17,349 bases of DNA from Bryobacterales bacterium. GTDB taxonomy: Bacteria; Acidobacteriota; Terriglobia; Bryobacterales; Bryobacteraceae. Under the pieces are notes generated by a model, which saw only the letters and a list, made by a program, of their open reading frames with translations, was not told the DNA's origin and ran no database searches. Made by a program: the position numbers and the translations under genes. Below, piece by piece: positions 8,201-15,790 of this stretch. Location: contig JAOAPP010000323.1 in the NCBI GenBank assembly GCA_025462985.1, forward strand, positions 1-17,349. The letters are read 5' to 3'. Positions within the stretch are counted from its first letter, which is position 1, and each line of letters opens with the position of its first letter.

Positions 8201-9109
8201 TTATAGCGACTTACGAAGCAGCACAGTGTCCGAACGCAAGGGCACGGCTGGACCCTTGGTGCAGAACTCAACCGGAGTCTGCTGCGTGAATCTCTTAAAC
8301 ACGGTTGCAAAATATTGAGACGAGCTGAAGCCGAGTGACATCGCCGTGTCGGTAACAGTCCGTCTCTGGTCCACAAGCAGCTGCTTTGCGGCATCCACTT
8401 TGCAGTGAAGAATAAACTCGTGCGGTGCAATGCCCATCTGCGCTTTGAACTTGCTCTTGAAACGGGAGAGGGACAGTCCGGCTTCGTCCGCCAATGAAGT
8501 GAGCGAGTACTCCCGTTCGGGATGGGATTTGATACGCTCCACGATCCTTGATATGAGAGGCGAACGTTGCGAGCCCTCCGGGCGGTAAGCGCAGTCTATT
8601 ATTTCCAAAATGCAGCGGACCAGTTGATTAGCGACAGCAATTCGCACCAGCGGTTTAGTCGGTTCATCACAAAGCTCGAAAACCTTGTTGAAGATTTGCT
8701 TCAGCACCGGCCGGCCCGCGAACCGCCGCTCAGGAAAGCTCGAAAGCATCGCGATGAGCAGAGCACTTTCAGCCGGTGGCAGGGTTAACCATGGCTCGCC
8801 TGCCTGCGGGATCCTCAGGTTTAGCCAATACAGTATTCCGCGGTCCTCCGGATGCCCTCCCGTATCATGGAGTTCACCGGGCGCAGTAACAAAGAGGTCG
8901 CCGCCCACGAGGTTGTATTCTCGTTGGTCAACGCGATAAGTTTGGAACCCGCGCTCGAGATAGCAGATCTCCACCGCCTTGGGATGCCGATGCGCGGCCA
9001 ATCCTGGGCGAGCTGAACAATATTCGTAGCGCCCGAAAATCGGCACTTCAGCTAAGCCCACCACCGCGAGATCCAGTATGCATCGTTCGTTCTGCGATTG
9101 TTTCTGCAT
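8201..9109 (-). CDS. AraC-family transcriptional regulator with cupin-like sensor domain
   Basis: A 302-residue cytoplasmic regulator. The N-terminal half (about 25-110) looks like an AraC-type cupin sensor: AHRHPKAVEICYLERG (39-54, His40, His42 and Glu47 in cupin-like spacing), GGDLFVTAPGELH (69-81). The C-terminal 100 residues are a standard AraC/XylS double helix-turn-helix: SLTSLADEAGLSLSRFKSKF (202-221) for the first and TDTAMSLGFSSSQYFATVFK (253-272) for the second, followed by QQTPVEF. Such regulators usually respond to sugars or small organic ligands. The ATG at 9109 has only a weak GCGGGA upstream. The gene is transcribed toward the PSCyt/DUF1501 operon and is divergent from the exported TPR gene; either could be its target. 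Family is certain, target and ligand are not. Confidence 0.93.
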   Translation of the reverse strand: MQKQSQNERCILDLAVVGLAEVPIFGRYEYCSARPGLAAHRHPKAVEICYLERGFQTYRVDQREYNLVGGDLFVTAPGELHDTGGHPEDRGILYWLNLRIPQAGEPWLTLPPAESALLIAMLSSFPERRFAGRPVLKQIFNKVFELCDEPTKPLVRIAVANQLVRCILEIIDCAYRPEGSQRSPLISRIVERIKSHPEREYSLTSLADEAGLSLSRFKSKFKAQMGIAPHEFILHCKVDAAKQLLVDQRRTVTDTAMSLGFSSSQYFATVFKRFTQQTPVEFCTKGPAVPLRSDTVLLRKSL

Positions 9110-9183
9110 TCCCGCTAGTCGCCCATTTCTGGATATTGTATAGAATTACTTCGTTACACCGATCGAGAGACCTGACCCGGAAC
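9110..9183. promoter_or_regulatory. Divergent intergenic region between AraC regulator and TPR gene
   Basis: These 74 bases must hold promoters for both neighbours. At 9135-9146 lies ATTGTATAGAAT, a near-palindrome with one mismatched G-G pair, AT-rich in an otherwise GC-rich setting. It contains overlapping candidate -10 hexamers: TAGAAT on plus and TATACA or a neighbour on minus. No good -35 hexamer is visible on either side. It could be an operator or simply the melted region of two face-to-face promoters. Confidence 0.35.
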
Positions 9184-10023
9184 ATGCAACCTCTCTTCCC
9201 TGCTCTGGCGCTGATCAGCTCTCTATTAGCATTTCCACAATCTCCCTCGATTTCTAAGACGCACGATACTATCTCCTTGCGAAAGTTGGTGGAGACAACA
9301 CGCGGGCTCATTCGAGAGGGAAAGATTCTGGACGCTCTTCATCAGCTTTCCAGCCTTGACAAGGAAGACGGTGACGATCCTGAAGCGAAGCTGGCGCTTG
9401 GCGAACTCTTTCAGGAGCTAGCGGCCGTGCGGGCCGAACAGCTCCAGCAGGTTGCCCCAGACTCAGCGGCAGCCCATGAGTTACTCGGGAAATCGTTCGA
9501 GGCACGTGGACAACTGGCCGAGGCGCTTTCCGAGTACGAACATGCACGAAACAGTAATCCAAAGCAGCCAGGGCTAAACTTCCTTCTCGGAAACGTCGAG
9601 TGGAAGCTCAGAAATGCGGAAGCGGCCGAACTACATCTGAGGAACGAGTTAGAACTGAACCCGCACCATGCCATGGCAAATCTGCGTCTGGGCCAGATCC
9701 TGCTCGTCACAGAAAGAGACAAGCCAGATCGCGCCATTGCATATTTGCGAGAAGCCGCGGCCGACGCAGCGAGTTCGTTGGAGGCGCACCGGGAACTAGG
9801 CAAAGCATTGCGTATCTCCCACCAGTTCTCCGAGGCCGTGAAGGAGTTGAAGCTAGTTGAGCAACAGCGACCAAACGATGAATCCGTACACGCGCAACTC
9901 GCGGCGCTTTATCGGGATTTGGGCGACACCCAGCAAGCGCGCGCCGAGATGGAACTGCATGCGCGCATCTTAAGAGAGCGGTTGCAGGCCTCCCAGGACA
10001 TGCATTCGCAACACGCACCCTAA
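9184..10023 (+). CDS. Exported tetratricopeptide repeat protein
   Basis: A 279-residue protein with an N-terminal export signal (PLFPALALISSLLAFPQS) and helical repeats of TPR type, at about 97-130, 131-163, 164-198, 201-234 and 235-268; the clearest is HELLGKSFEARGQLAEALSE, continuing YEHARNSNP. TPRs bind other proteins, so it is probably a periplasmic scaffold. ATG at 9184 was chosen because the signal peptide starts there; an in-frame TTG at 9136 would put sixteen charged residues before it. The Shine-Dalgarno is weak (CCGGAA, close to the start). The stop shares four bases (CTAA) with the stop of the convergent TPR gene on the other strand. Fine function cannot be told. Confidence 0.85.
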   Translation: MQPLFPALALISSLLAFPQSPSISKTHDTISLRKLVETTRGLIREGKILDALHQLSSLDKEDGDDPEAKLALGELFQELAAVRAEQLQQVAPDSAAAHELLGKSFEARGQLAEALSEYEHARNSNPKQPGLNFLLGNVEWKLRNAEAAELHLRNELELNPHHAMANLRLGQILLVTERDKPDRAIAYLREAAADAASSLEAHRELGKALRISHQFSEAVKELKLVEQQRPNDESVHAQLAALYRDLGDTQQARAEMELHARILRERLQASQDMHSQHAP

Positions 10024-10745
10024 TTCTTAGTAGACGATTGAGCCGTTTGCTTCAAGAGAACCTGCACCCGGGAGATCGAGTCATTGAGTTCCGGTCGGCC
10101 CGGGTCGAGCGCGAGCGCAGACCGATACATATCCAGCGCCGCAGCATACGCACCTTCGAACTCCAACGCTTTTGCCTGAACAATAAGCCCGGCAGGTGAG
10201 TTCGGATATCGATTTCCAAGCTCGTTCAGCAGCGCAGTGCCGTGATCAGCATAGGCCTCTGCGAGCATTCGCAACACCTCCGCATTCTTCGGATCGCGTT
10301 GCAGAAATGTCTCGAGCCGGATGAAGCCGTTGAGGAAATCATGGCGGGCCAGTGCTGTGGCGCCGAGCCAAAAGGCCGTCTCCTGCTCGCCTGGATGCAC
10401 ACGGTCGGAAGATTCCAGCTGATTCTCTGCCTCGTCGAACCGATTCAGGCGATAGAGATCAATTCCCAGAAACAAATGAGAGGTCCAGAGTGAAGCATCC
10501 AGCTTTATCGCAGCGGTAAACGACTCGGCGGCAGCATCAAATTTGTTTTGCATGTGGCGCACCAGCCCCAGACGCTGGTAAAGAACGGGGTCCGGACGGG
10601 TGGCCACGAGCCGACCGTAAATCGCTTCTGCCGTCGAGAAGTCTCCGGCCAATTCTGCTTTGTGAGCAGCAGCCAATTCCGGGGCGAGAACGGGCTGCTG
10701 CCACATGAGGAAAGCGCCGAATATCAGCTTTGCGAGATGAAACAA
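10020..10745 (-). CDS. TPR protein downstream of the Oar-like receptor
   Basis: A 241-residue protein. The N-terminus (HLAKLIFGAFLMW) is hydrophobic and could be a short signal or anchor. The rest is made of TPR-like helical pairs: AAAHKAELAGDFSTAEAIYG (25-44), YQRLGLVRHMQNKFDAAAES (56-75), LFLGIDLYRLNRFDEAENQL (91-110) and AKALEFEGAYAAALDMYRSA (191-210). The likely start is TTG at 10745, directly after the receptor's TAG, with GAAGG about 11 bases upstream; the next in-frame ATG (codon 14) would lose the hydrophobic segment. The abutting arrangement implies a shared transcript with the receptor, so the product probably supports that outer-membrane system. It resembles the other TPR proteins of the window only in general repeat pattern. 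Confidence 0.83.
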   Translation of the reverse strand: MFHLAKLIFGAFLMWQQPVLAPELAAAHKAELAGDFSTAEAIYGRLVATRPDPVLYQRLGLVRHMQNKFDAAAESFTAAIKLDASLWTSHLFLGIDLYRLNRFDEAENQLESSDRVHPGEQETAFWLGATALARHDFLNGFIRLETFLQRDPKNAEVLRMLAEAYADHGTALLNELGNRYPNSPAGLIVQAKALEFEGAYAAALDMYRSALALDPGRPELNDSISRVQVLLKQTAQSSTKN

Positions 10746-13700
10746 CTAGAACAGAACCTTCAGGGCAAACTGAACCTGCCTTTGGGCCGTGTCAGTTCCG
10801 GTGATTGCGCCGAAGTTTGTGTCGCCCAAGGTTCTGTCCGGCAGACTGAAATTCACATTGTTGAAAATGTTAAAAAACTCAGCACGGAACTGGAGCCGGA
10901 AACGCTCGGTCAGCGCGAAGTTCTTGAATGCGCCGATGTCCGTGTTGTGAAATGCGGGACCGTGCAGCGCATTCCGGCCAAGATTGCCGAAATGATACTG
11001 GGGAGCAGGCGCAAACGCAGCGGTGTTGAAGTATCTGCCGCCCGGTCCGTAGGTGGATGTAAACCCGGATGGGAATGGATCTCCTACCAGATCAGGCCGC
11101 TGAGAATTCGAACGTGCGCCATTGTTCGCGTTGTCGAAGTTGATGCCTATATTGAAGGCCCGACCGGTTTCCAGCGTAGTGATCCCTGCGATTTCCCAGC
11201 CCCCTAACACATACTTGATCATTCGATTCTGGCTACTTGCACCCGGGACAATGTAGATGTAGCTCCCATTGAAGACGTGCCGTTGGTCGAATCCGGAATC
11301 GCCGAGGTCACACTTTATACATGCGTCGTTTTGAGGCGACGATCCGCCAAATTCCGAATTCAGGTCTATCGAATGCGACCACGCATAAGATGCCAAGATG
11401 CTGAACCCGTTCGAAAATCGCTTCTGAAGTTTGGCCGTGAGTGCCTCGTAACGTGAGGTGGCGATGTCTTTCAGCTCGCTAAATGCCCCGGCGCTGGGCC
11501 ACTCGCGTCGCGGGTCAGGACTGCCCGGCCCCGGAGGGGCATCGTTGGAGTTCAGGAAGCTGCTCAGGTGAGTACCCTTTGATCCCTGATAATTCATCTC
11601 CAGCAGGACGTCTTGGGCGAACTGGTGCTCCACGCCAAAGTTCCAGTTCTGCATGTAAGGTGTCCTGAGATCTCTCGCCACGGTGTGTTGATTCTGGGGA
11701 ACCGTCGACGCCGGATTGAAGCTCTGAAACAGGTTTTCGGTTGGTATGATCGGCGTACCAGCAATGTTCAGTCCTGTCAGGTTATCGGACACCGAGTACG
11801 GCCAGCCTCCACGTGAAGAACTCCACTCCCAAGAGTAGTTCGAGTTATAGAAAATCCCGTAGGACGATCGGATCGTAGTCGTCGGTGTGATGCGGTAGGC
11901 AAATCCCACCCGGGGCGCAAAGTTGCTGTAGCGGGGATCGGCAACTTGCGGGCGAACGTTCGGTGCTTGCCCGGTAATCGGATTGGTCGATACCCAGAAA
12001 AGCTGTCCGGTGATGGTATCGAACCCGCTCAGCCTGCCGCGAATGTGATGAGGCCACTGGTCATATTCCCATCTCAACCCGAGGTTCAGAGTTAGTTTCG
12101 AGCTTACCTTCACATCGTCCTGAATGTAAATGTGATGTAGGAACTGGCGTAAATCCAGATCGTCCTGCCCTACGATGCGGCTGGCGGTCGAGGGCAATCC
12201 AAGCAGGAAGCTTGCAAAGGCCTGCCCCGTATTGTTCACGTTTTGCGGGTCGGCCGTAGGCGTAGAAGTGTATCCGAAGTTGCTGAAGACCGAGTCATGG
12301 AATATCCGCAATCGGGTAAGGTCATACCCGAGCGTAAAGCTATGCTTGCCGATGATTTTGTTCAAGCTGATGGATCCCTGGTACGTAAAATCGGGACCGT
12401 TAACAAGATTCCCCAGGCCGGGTCCTGCATAGCCGCTGATTCCAAAGTTAATCGGGTAGTCGAAATTTCGGAACGTCTCCGGCGTATTGGTGAGCCCAGC
12501 CTGCCGGTAAACGCTGATGAAGTGCTCGGTCGGCCCTTGGCCGAGATTCGCTCTCAAATATCCGAAGCGGAAGTTCAGGATCGTGTTGGGATTGAATAGA
12601 TGGACGTCGTTGAGAACCGCGCCTACGTAATCGTTGTAGGTACCGGTGAATGCTTTCGGAAGGTTTGCGGGAACGTTTGTACTCAGATTCGATTTAGAAA
12701 ACCGGGCGTAGAAATTGTTCTTCTCGGAAACGCGCTGGTCAATACGTAGATTGATCTGATCGTCATCCTGAGCAGAATTCCGCGCATCGATGTAATTACT
12801 GGTCTGTCCCGAGATCAGGGTTGTTGGAAACCAGTAGTTTGCGTACGCTGTGGCGTAGGGCTTGATCAGACTGGCTGGAATTATGTTGCCGGGAAAGACG
12901 TCCTTGACGTAGTTGCCAGTCGCAGGATCCAACCTAGTGGAGAAGGGATTGTATATCTGAGGCGCCGGAGCCCCTGACTGATCATGAGACAAGTCACCTC
13001 CGATCATCGCCGCTGTCGGTACGGTCTGGAACGATGTGTTTCCGCTCCGAATGCGGGTCCCCTCATAGTTAAAAAACCAGAACGTTTTATCGTGGCCGTT
13101 GTAAACTTTCGGAATCTGAACCGGCCCGCCGATTGCAAATCCGAATTGATTCTGCCTCAGCTCCGGCACATTCTGCGCGAAGTAGTTCCGTGAGTCGAAT
13201 TTGTCGTTCCTCAGAAACTCATACACGGTTCCGTGGTATTCGTTGGTGCCGGGTTTGATCATGATGTTGATGTTGGCCCCGGCCGCAGCGCCGTATTGAG
13301 CGCCTGTGTTTGTTGCGATTCGAAACTCCTGAATGGCGTCGATGGATGGATGGATGGCTGCGGTCTTGAAGAACGAGCCGTTATTGTACATGCCGTCCAG
13401 CGAGAAATAGCTGTTGTCGCTTCGATCTCCAGCGACGGCAAAGGTCTCGCCTTGTATCGTTTCCCCGCCTGCGCTTGTGCCGCGAACAGCTCCCGGCGTC
13501 AAACGCGTCAGATCATTGAAATTCCGTCCGTTCAGCGGCATTTCCATTATCTGGGTATTTGAGATCAACGTTCCCACGCTGCTTTCTTCCGTTTGAAGCA
13601 GCGCACCCTGCGCCTGCACCTCAATCTGCTGATTTACCTGGCCGACTGTAAGATGGAAATCCAGGGTGGCGGTAGCCGAGACATCCAGCTTGATATTGCC

Positions 13701-13991
13701 TTGTACCTGTTGAGCAAAGCTGGGGGCACTTACTTCGACCCTGTATGTTCCCGGTACGAGAGACCGGGCCGCGAAGCTTCCCTGCGAATCTGTCTTCACC
13801 TCACGCGTGACGTTTGTGGCCTCGCCGATGACTTTCACGTTTGCGTCAGGCACCGCCGCTCCGGCCGGATCGGTCACGGTACCCGCGATCGTTCCTAATT
13901 CTGTGGATTGAGCGCTGAGTAGCGCCGGCAGAGCTGCGAGCGCCATAACGAAGAAAACAAAACGGGTCCTACGAGCGACAAGGCATTGCAT
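10746..13991 (-). CDS. Oar-like TonB-dependent receptor with carboxypeptidase regulatory-like N-terminal domain
   Basis: Outer-membrane beta-barrel protein, 1081 residues, typical length for the acidobacterial Oar-like family. A signal peptide (about 1-28, FVFFVMALAALPALLSAQ) leads to a carboxypeptidase-regulatory-like/Ig-like domain (about 31-115: TIAGTVTDPAGAAVPDANV, GSFAARSLVPGTYRVEVSAP). A plug region follows (about 135-250: NTQIMEMPLNGRNFNDLTRL, NSYFSLDG, SIDAIQEFRI, ANINIMIKPGTNEYHG), then a long barrel rich in aromatic strands that ends in Phe (FALKVLF), the usual outer-membrane protein terminus. A CIKC pair in the late barrel is unusual for a loop. ATG at 13991 has GGGGAG 5 bases upstream. 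It is followed immediately by a TPR gene and is divergent from a second TPR plus CRTAC1 pair. The transported or bound ligand is unknown; carbohydrate or peptide polymers are typical guesses. Confidence 0.95.
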   Translation of the reverse strand: MQCLVARRTRFVFFVMALAALPALLSAQSTELGTIAGTVTDPAGAAVPDANVKVIGEATNVTREVKTDSQGSFAARSLVPGTYRVEVSAPSFAQQVQGNIKLDVSATATLDFHLTVGQVNQQIEVQAQGALLQTEESSVGTLISNTQIMEMPLNGRNFNDLTRLTPGAVRGTSAGGETIQGETFAVAGDRSDNSYFSLDGMYNNGSFFKTAAIHPSIDAIQEFRIATNTGAQYGAAAGANINIMIKPGTNEYHGTVYEFLRNDKFDSRNYFAQNVPELRQNQFGFAIGGPVQIPKVYNGHDKTFWFFNYEGTRIRSGNTSFQTVPTAAMIGGDLSHDQSGAPAPQIYNPFSTRLDPATGNYVKDVFPGNIIPASLIKPYATAYANYWFPTTLISGQTSNYIDARNSAQDDDQINLRIDQRVSEKNNFYARFSKSNLSTNVPANLPKAFTGTYNDYVGAVLNDVHLFNPNTILNFRFGYLRANLGQGPTEHFISVYRQAGLTNTPETFRNFDYPINFGISGYAGPGLGNLVNGPDFTYQGSISLNKIIGKHSFTLGYDLTRLRIFHDSVFSNFGYTSTPTADPQNVNNTGQAFASFLLGLPSTASRIVGQDDLDLRQFLHHIYIQDDVKVSSKLTLNLGLRWEYDQWPHHIRGRLSGFDTITGQLFWVSTNPITGQAPNVRPQVADPRYSNFAPRVGFAYRITPTTTIRSSYGIFYNSNYSWEWSSSRGGWPYSVSDNLTGLNIAGTPIIPTENLFQSFNPASTVPQNQHTVARDLRTPYMQNWNFGVEHQFAQDVLLEMNYQGSKGTHLSSFLNSNDAPPGPGSPDPRREWPSAGAFSELKDIATSRYEALTAKLQKRFSNGFSILASYAWSHSIDLNSEFGGSSPQNDACIKCDLGDSGFDQRHVFNGSYIYIVPGASSQNRMIKYVLGGWEIAGITTLETGRAFNIGINFDNANNGARSNSQRPDLVGDPFPSGFTSTYGPGGRYFNTAAFAPAPQYHFGNLGRNALHGPAFHNTDIGAFKNFALTERFRLQFRAEFFNIFNNVNFSLPDRTLGDTNFGAITGTDTAQRQVQFALKVLF

Positions 13992-14020
13992 CCCGACTCC
14001 CCTCCCCAGGGTTGATTTGC

Positions 14021-14031
14021 AGGTAATACCT
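14021..14031. promoter_or_regulatory. 11-base perfect inverted repeat in the receptor leader
   Basis: AGGTAATACCT has 5-base arms (AGGTA and TACCT) around a central A. It sits just downstream of the candidate -10 hexamer and 30 bases before the receptor start, a position suitable for an operator. No known regulator site is recognised. Confidence 0.3.
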
Positions 14032-14040
14032 AAGGTCTAG

Positions 14041-14069
14041 ATCAAAAAAAGCGTATCACTAAGTTGCAA
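14041..14069 (-). promoter_or_regulatory. Candidate leftward promoter for the Oar-like receptor
   Basis: On the minus strand TTGCAA (14064-14069) and TTTGAT (14041-14046) are separated by 17 bases, each matching the sigma70 hexamers at four of six positions. Transcription would begin about 40 bases before the receptor ATG. Matches of this quality arise by chance, so it is only a candidate. Confidence 0.3.
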
Positions 14070-14164
14070 ATTGGGCAAAACATTTTTTCAGGTCTTTTGT
14101 GGACTCATACTCCGTGATAGCTTGTAGCTGATCATTGGCAGTCTGAGACGCCGGAAACGTGGCC

Positions 14165-15790
14165 ATGCTCAAAGTCTTGTCTTTTCTTGTTCTGCTTCTC
14201 CCTCTTTCGGCCGCCACCAGGGTGCAACCTCCTGATCTAACGCGGGCTCGCCGGCTAATTGAAGAGGAGAAGCTTCCGGAAGCGCTGGCTGTTCTAGATG
14301 AGGCGAAGGCGGCGAATGGCACGGATCCCAGCTTGTTGTATCTTCGCGGTTACGTCCTCTACCGGATGAATAAGCTCTCCGAAGCGAAGCAGGACCTGAA
14401 AAGCTCAGCCACAGCAACTCCAACAGCTCTCCGATCCCACTACATCCTGGCGAGGATTGCTGAATCCGAGGGTCAACGTACGGAAGCGATAAAGTGGCTG
14501 CGGCCCTGCGCCGAGGCCGAGCCGCCCGTCGACGATGCGTTACCAAGGATCAGCAAGCTGTACTGGGAGGTTGGGCAGATTGAGAATTCGCAAGTTTGGA
14601 CCGAGCGGGCCCTGCGCAAGACGCCATGGGACGGTAGCTTGCACTATCGCCTCGCCAGAATATATCAGATAAAAGGGCAGGCCGAGCAGGCTCGTGTAGA
14701 GTTCGCGGCAAGCAGCCGGCTGAAAAGCGCCGATTCCACAGGCGTACGGAAACTGATGGAATGTTCAGAAGCGCTCTCAGCAAAAGATCTGAAGACCGCT
14801 CTGCGGGTCCGCGAGGAGTTTATTGGCCAATCGGAATTGGATCCGGATCTGCTGGTCGCACTAGGAACCACCTTCGCGACGGCGGGCTCTCCCGAGCAGG
14901 CCATTGACCTTTACACCGCTGCTGTCGCTCGCGATCCGCAACTCTTTCAAGCACACTTCAATCTGGGATTAGCCATGCTCAATCTCAATCGACCCGATGC
15001 GGCGATTGAGCCGTTACAGCGGAGCCTGGAACTTGCGCCTGAGTCCAAACAGGCTAATGCTGCGCTCGGGCTGTCCTATGTCATGCAGAATAGATATTCT
15101 GACGCGGTGGCTCCGCTGGAAGCTGCGCGTGAGGCAGACCGTCACGACACCAAGACGGCCGGGCTGCTAAGCGTGGCCTACTATCGGAGCGGTGCTGCGG
15201 CCAAAGCGATCCCTATATTACGCGATGTTCTCCAGAACTCGAAGCAGGATCCCAAAGTCTATTTCCTCCTGATCGATTGTCTGAATGCGGACGCTCGGGA
15301 AGAGGAAGCTTTGGCGGTTTCGACAGAAGCGGCCGCGCGGTTTCCGCAGCTTGCAAAGGCATGGCTTAGTAAAGGACAGCAGCTTGCTCGCTTGGGCAAA
15401 TATCATGAAGCAGGCGTCCAGTTCGCCAAAGCCGCAGAACTCGAACCCGGTGACATCGACGCCCTCTTGGGCATGGCCGAAGCTCAGCAGAAAGATGGCG
15501 ATTATCAAGGATCCTTCGAAACTTACCAGCGCGCATTGGCTCGAGATGGAGATGTGACTGCGGCGCTGGGGGCAGCGCGGTCTTTGATGTTCCTCGGCAA
15601 GCCGGCGGAAGCCCGAACAGTTCTCGAGCAGTTCGCAGGGGCAAATGCCAATAACAGCCAGCTTCACTTTGAGCTTTCACGCATTTATGCCCGACTGGGC
15701 GAAAAAGATCTCGCCGCTCAGCAGGCGCAACTTGGACAGCAGCTGCGCATTCAGGAATCCTCCACAGCTACGGGCGCCGGTCCTCAATGA
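14165..15790 (+). CDS. Exported multi-repeat TPR protein
   Basis: A 541-residue protein with a signal peptide (LKVLSFLVLLLPLSAAT) and about twelve consecutive TPR-like helical pairs filling the remainder. Clear units include LLYLRGYVLYRMNKLSEAKQ, YRLARIYQIKGQAEQARVEF, AHFNLGLAMLNLNRPDAAIE, ANAALGLSYVMQNRYSDAVA, LSKGQQLARLGKYHEAGVQF and LHFELSRIYARLGEKDLAAQ. It is likely a periplasmic protein-interaction scaffold. ATG at 14165 is preferred because GGA lies 9 bases upstream; a GTG at 14159 is the alternative. Its TGA overlaps the ATG of the FG-GAP/CRTAC1 gene (ATGA), so the two are translationally coupled, and TPR plus CRTAC1 pairs next to Oar-like receptors are a recurrent acidobacterial arrangement. 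Confidence 0.9.
   Translation: MLKVLSFLVLLLPLSAATRVQPPDLTRARRLIEEEKLPEALAVLDEAKAANGTDPSLLYLRGYVLYRMNKLSEAKQDLKSSATATPTALRSHYILARIAESEGQRTEAIKWLRPCAEAEPPVDDALPRISKLYWEVGQIENSQVWTERALRKTPWDGSLHYRLARIYQIKGQAEQARVEFAASSRLKSADSTGVRKLMECSEALSAKDLKTALRVREEFIGQSELDPDLLVALGTTFATAGSPEQAIDLYTAAVARDPQLFQAHFNLGLAMLNLNRPDAAIEPLQRSLELAPESKQANAALGLSYVMQNRYSDAVAPLEAAREADRHDTKTAGLLSVAYYRSGAAAKAIPILRDVLQNSKQDPKVYFLLIDCLNADAREEEALAVSTEAAARFPQLAKAWLSKGQQLARLGKYHEAGVQFAKAAELEPGDIDALLGMAEAQQKDGDYQGSFETYQRALARDGDVTAALGAARSLMFLGKPAEARTVLEQFAGANANNSQLHFELSRIYARLGEKDLAAQQAQLGQQLRIQESSTATGAGPQ

Larger units (their letters stand above)
13992..14164. promoter_or_regulatory. Shared divergent regulatory region of the receptor and TPR-CRTAC1 operons
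   Basis: This 173-base region is clearly more AT-rich than its surroundings, with a run of seven A at 14044-14050 and six T at 14083-14088. The receptor Shine-Dalgarno lies next to its start. For the rightward operon a GGAA (14153-14156) precedes ATG at 14165. No clear rightward sigma70-type promoter is visible. Confidence 0.45.

Noticed and set aside
13341..13357. Tetranucleotide repeat of four GATG units, considered as a phase-variation tract
   Set aside because: It lies in the receptor frame encoding the conserved IHPSID segment; four copies are few and the repeat follows from codon use.
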